In this document: positions 62,277 through 64,000 of the stretch, one piece after another | Layout: every line of letters begins with the position of its first letter | How positions within the stretch are numbered: position 1 is the first letter of the stretch | Assembly: GCF_013410355.1 (NCBI RefSeq) | Contig: NZ_JACCFI010000001.1 | Location: 1,550,001 to 1,614,000, forward strand | Direction: 5' to 3' | DNA: 64,000 nt | Source: Agromyces hippuratus | Lineage (GTDB): Bacteria > Actinomycetota > Actinomycetes > Actinomycetales > Microbacteriaceae | Notes under the pieces: generated by a model | Told to the model about the DNA's origin: nothing | What the model saw: only the letters and a program-made list of their open reading frames with translations | Database searches by the model: none | Position numbers and translations under genes: made by a program

Positions 62277-63443
62277 TCATCGCTGCACGAGATCGCCGGC
62301 CACCGCGGCGAAGCTCGTGATGCCGCCTGCCAGGTACTCGACCTCGGTCAGGCCGCGTTCGCGGAGCAGTCGGGCGGCACGTCGCGAGCGCAGGTCGTGC
62401 TCGCAGTAGACGACGACCGGGCCCGATCCGGGAGTCGGCCCCGCGCCACCGGCGAGCTCGGCGAGCGGCACGAGCACGCTGTCGCGGATGTGCCCGAGCG
62501 CGGCCTCCGCGGGCTCGCGCACGTCGAGCAGGGTGAGTGCGCCGCCCTCGCGGAGTCGTTCGAGCAGGCCCGCAGCCGTCACGGCGGTCAGGGCCGGAGC
62601 GGCGGCGTCGAACGCGGCATCCGTCGCCCGCCCCGCGGTGCGGAGCCCGCAGAACTCCTCGTAGTCGACGAGCGTCGTGATCTCGGGCGCATCGGCGATC
62701 GCCGTGTAGGCGATCTCGCGCGACCGCCCCGAGAGCGCATCGATCGTCGTCACCCGGCCGATGAGCGGCTCGCCGACACCGGTGACGAGCTTCACGACCT
62801 CGGTGGCCATGAGCCCGCCGACCGTCGTGCAGAGACTCGGCAGCACGCCGCCGGCTTCGCACGAGAGCACCTCGTCGGGAGGGGGCGGCACGGGGAACAG
62901 GTCGCGGTACCCCGGGCCGTGCGCGTGCCACGCGGTGCCGACCTGACCGTGGAAGCGCAGGATCGCGCCCCAGACGAGCGGCACGCGGGCGAGCGAGGCG
63001 GCATCGTTGACGAGGTAGCGCGTCGGGAAGTTGTCACTGCCGTCGACGACGAGGTCGTAGCCGGCGAGCATCTCGCGCAGGTCGGCGGCGGAGAGGCGCG
63101 TGCGGTGGCGCACCACTCGGCAGTCGGGGTCGATCGCGGCGACCGTCTCCGCGAGCGAGTCGACCTTCGGCCGGCCGAGGTCGGCGACGCCGTGGCTCGT
63201 CTGCCGGTGCAGGTTCGAGAGTTCGACGACGTCGTCGTCGGCGATGCCGATGGTGCCGACACCGGCGCCCGCGAGCGAGGGCACCACGACGCTGCCGAGC
63301 CCGCCGGCCCCCACGACGAGCACTCGGGCCGCGGCGAGGCGGCGCTGGGCGATCTCACCGAAGCCCGGCAGCATGAGCTGCCGGCTGAATCGTGCGATGC
63401 GCTCGGCCGTCAGCGGCGGGCCGGGCTCGACGAGCGGATGCAT
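62277..63443 (-). CDS. moeB: ThiF/MoeB-family adenylyltransferase with C-terminal rhodanese domain (MoeZ-like)
   Basis: A 388-residue enzyme that adenylates and then thiolates the C-terminal glycine of MoaD (and possibly other sulfur carriers). The E1-like domain has RFSRQLMLPGFG, the nucleotide motif VVGAGGLGS, DDVVELSNLHRQ and LVVDGSDNFPTRY; the rhodanese domain, from about residue 290, has the active-site cysteine in VVVYCEHDLRSRRA. I prefer the ATG at 63443, 7 nt after TACAAT, over the ATG three codons upstream, which overlaps that box. Divergent from moaD, its substrate. Confidence 0.92.
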   Translation of the reverse strand: MHPLVEPGPPLTAERIARFSRQLMLPGFGEIAQRRLAAARVLVVGAGGLGSVVVPSLAGAGVGTIGIADDDVVELSNLHRQTSHGVADLGRPKVDSLAETVAAIDPDCRVVRHRTRLSAADLREMLAGYDLVVDGSDNFPTRYLVNDAASLARVPLVWGAILRFHGQVGTAWHAHGPGYRDLFPVPPPPDEVLSCEAGGVLPSLCTTVGGLMATEVVKLVTGVGEPLIGRVTTIDALSGRSREIAYTAIADAPEITTLVDYEEFCGLRTAGRATDAAFDAAAPALTAVTAAGLLERLREGGALTLLDVREPAEAALGHIRDSVLVPLAELAGGAGPTPGSGPVVVYCEHDLRSRRAARLLRERGLTEVEYLAGGITSFAAVAGDLVQR

Positions 63444-63450
63444 GACCGCC

Positions 63451-63456
63451 ATTGTA
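63451..63456 (-). promoter_or_regulatory. Leaderless -10 box for moeB
   Basis: Minus strand TACAAT, then 7 nt, then ATG at 63443. Confidence 0.55.
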
Positions 63457-63546
63457 CGCAGCGGAGCCCGCCGCGGCCGGGGCTCCGAGCCCTGACGCAG
63501 CCCGACGAGGCGGCCGACATCCCGACCCCGGCGGCATCGCTGCCGG

Positions 63547-63552
63547 TAGCAT
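63547..63552 (+). promoter_or_regulatory. Leaderless -10 box for moaD
   Basis: TAGCAT, then 7 nt (CGTGATC), then ATG at 63560. It is divergent from the moeB promoter, so enzyme and substrate are driven from one compact region. Confidence 0.55.
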
Positions 63553-63559
63553 CGTGATC

Positions 63560-63808
63560 ATGACGATCGTGACCGTGCGGTACTTCGCGGCCGCCGCCGA
63601 AGCGGCCGGTCTCGACGAGGAGCGGCTCGAGATCGGCGACCCGGCAACACTCGGCTCGCTCGGCGCGCTGCTCGTCGAACGCCACGGTTCGTCGATGGCC
63701 AAGGTGCTCGCCTCCGGCTCCTTCCTCGTCGACGGCACCGTGCGTCGTGACGCCGATCACCCGGTCGCCGCGCAGGTGGACATCCTGCCGCCGTTCGCCG
63801 GCGGTTGA
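63560..63808 (+). CDS. moaD: Molybdopterin synthase sulfur carrier subunit MoaD
   Basis: An 82-residue ubiquitin-fold protein whose C-terminal Gly-Gly (PPFAGG) is thiocarboxylated by the MoeB-rhodanese enzyme encoded divergently, then donates sulfur in the MoaE reaction. VTVRYFAAAAEAAGLDEERLEI and VDILPPFAGG fit the family. A leaderless -10 fixes the start. The second moeA-like gene follows after 11 bp. Confidence 0.94.
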   Translation: MTIVTVRYFAAAAEAAGLDEERLEIGDPATLGSLGALLVERHGSSMAKVLASGSFLVDGTVRRDADHPVAAQVDILPPFAGG

Positions 63809-63819
63809 CTCCGAGGCAC

Positions 63820-64000
63820 ATGATGCGGACCTTCGCCGAACACCAGCACGCGGTGCGTGAACTCCTCGCCCCGATCCGGGGCGCGCTCGACGAGCCCGCC
63901 GGGTTCGAGCACGTGGCGGTGCTCGACGGCCGCACCGATCCCGGCACCTCGGCACTCGGGCGAGTGCTCGGGCTCCCCGTCGACTCCCCCATGGACCTGC
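63820..64000 (+). CDS. Second MoeA-like protein, N-terminal fragment (runs off the right edge)
   Basis: The first 60 codons are visible. TFAEHQHAVRELLAPIRG followed by a segment containing SALGRVLGLPVDSPMDL matches the opening helices of MoeA proteins (the helix before the GRVLAxDVxAPxDLPPFDNSxMDG region). GAGG lies just before the tandem ATGs. It would be a paralogue of the complete moeA at 35896. The diagnostic DNSxMDGYAV motif lies outside the window, so the call depends on the N-terminal pattern and its Moco-gene neighbourhood. Confidence 0.6.
   Translation, partial: MMRTFAEHQHAVRELLAPIRGALDEPAGFEHVAVLDGRTDPGTSALGRVLGLPVDSPMDL

Overview
The window looks like chromosomal DNA of a high-GC actinobacterium, most likely Microbacteriaceae (Agromyces-like). 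That placement is an inference from about 70% GC, strongly GC-biased third codon positions, actinobacterial gene families (stand-alone LigD polymerase, dnaX-recR and lysC-asd neighbourhoods, DUF6986, DUF6457) and many short-spaced TANNNT boxes next to start codons. I see no phage, insertion sequence or CRISPR array. Coding density is very high: the only stretch over 300 bases without a protein gene (25817-26281) holds the SRP RNA, a tRNA-Ser and a terminator.

Layout. 1-5.2 kb: a D-amino-acid/keto-deoxy-sugar locus (KDPG-type aldolase and PfkB kinase, divergent from a D-serine-dehydratase-like enzyme, a D-aminoacylase-like amidohydrolase, an IclR regulator and RidA). 5.3-12.3 kb: core genes asd, lysC, recR and dnaX, plus small genes. 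12.4-25.2 kb: an accessory stretch with a fatty acid desaturase, an ArsR-type regulator with its MFS pump, a P-loop kinase, pta-ackA, membrane and DUF1254 proteins, and a tightly coupled flavin monooxygenase - BASS transporter - NAD epimerase operon. 25.2-35.8 kb: a nucleoside-kinase-like gene, ffs and tRNA-Ser(GGA), a HerA-like ATPase, small membrane/GNAT/SRPBCC/AraC genes, a LigD-polymerase + phosphotransferase pair and a GNAT + N-acylamino-acid-racemase-like pair. 35.8-46.5 kb: moeA-mobA-DUF6457, narK and narGHJI. 46.5-57.3 kb: purine degradation (uricase, HIU hydrolase, OHCU decarboxylase, allantoinase, ureidoglycine aminohydrolase and a DUF6986 aldolase-like enzyme, divergent from xdhABC, with guanine deaminase). 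57.4-64 kb: a TOBE-domain regulator, modABC, moaA, moaE, moeB-rhodanese, moaD and the start of a second moeA.

The right half forms a molybdenum super-locus: molybdate uptake, most of molybdopterin synthesis and two Mo enzymes (respiratory nitrate reductase and xanthine dehydrogenase) lie within 28 kb. Xanthine dehydrogenase then feeds the uricase-to-ureide pathway on the opposite strand. Operons are packed with ATGA/GTGA stop-start overlaps, suggesting translational coupling.

The two most interesting genome-level signals are (i) a strongly over-represented GGATGCC/GGCATCC heptamer that forces rare codons and also occurs as inverted pairs in intergenic hairpins, recalling the arrangement of DNA uptake sequences in other bacteria; and (ii) a consistent leaderless-transcript signature (TANNNT, 6-7 nt, ATG/GTG) at 13 starts, one of which drives a 10-codon mini-ORF coupled to moeA.
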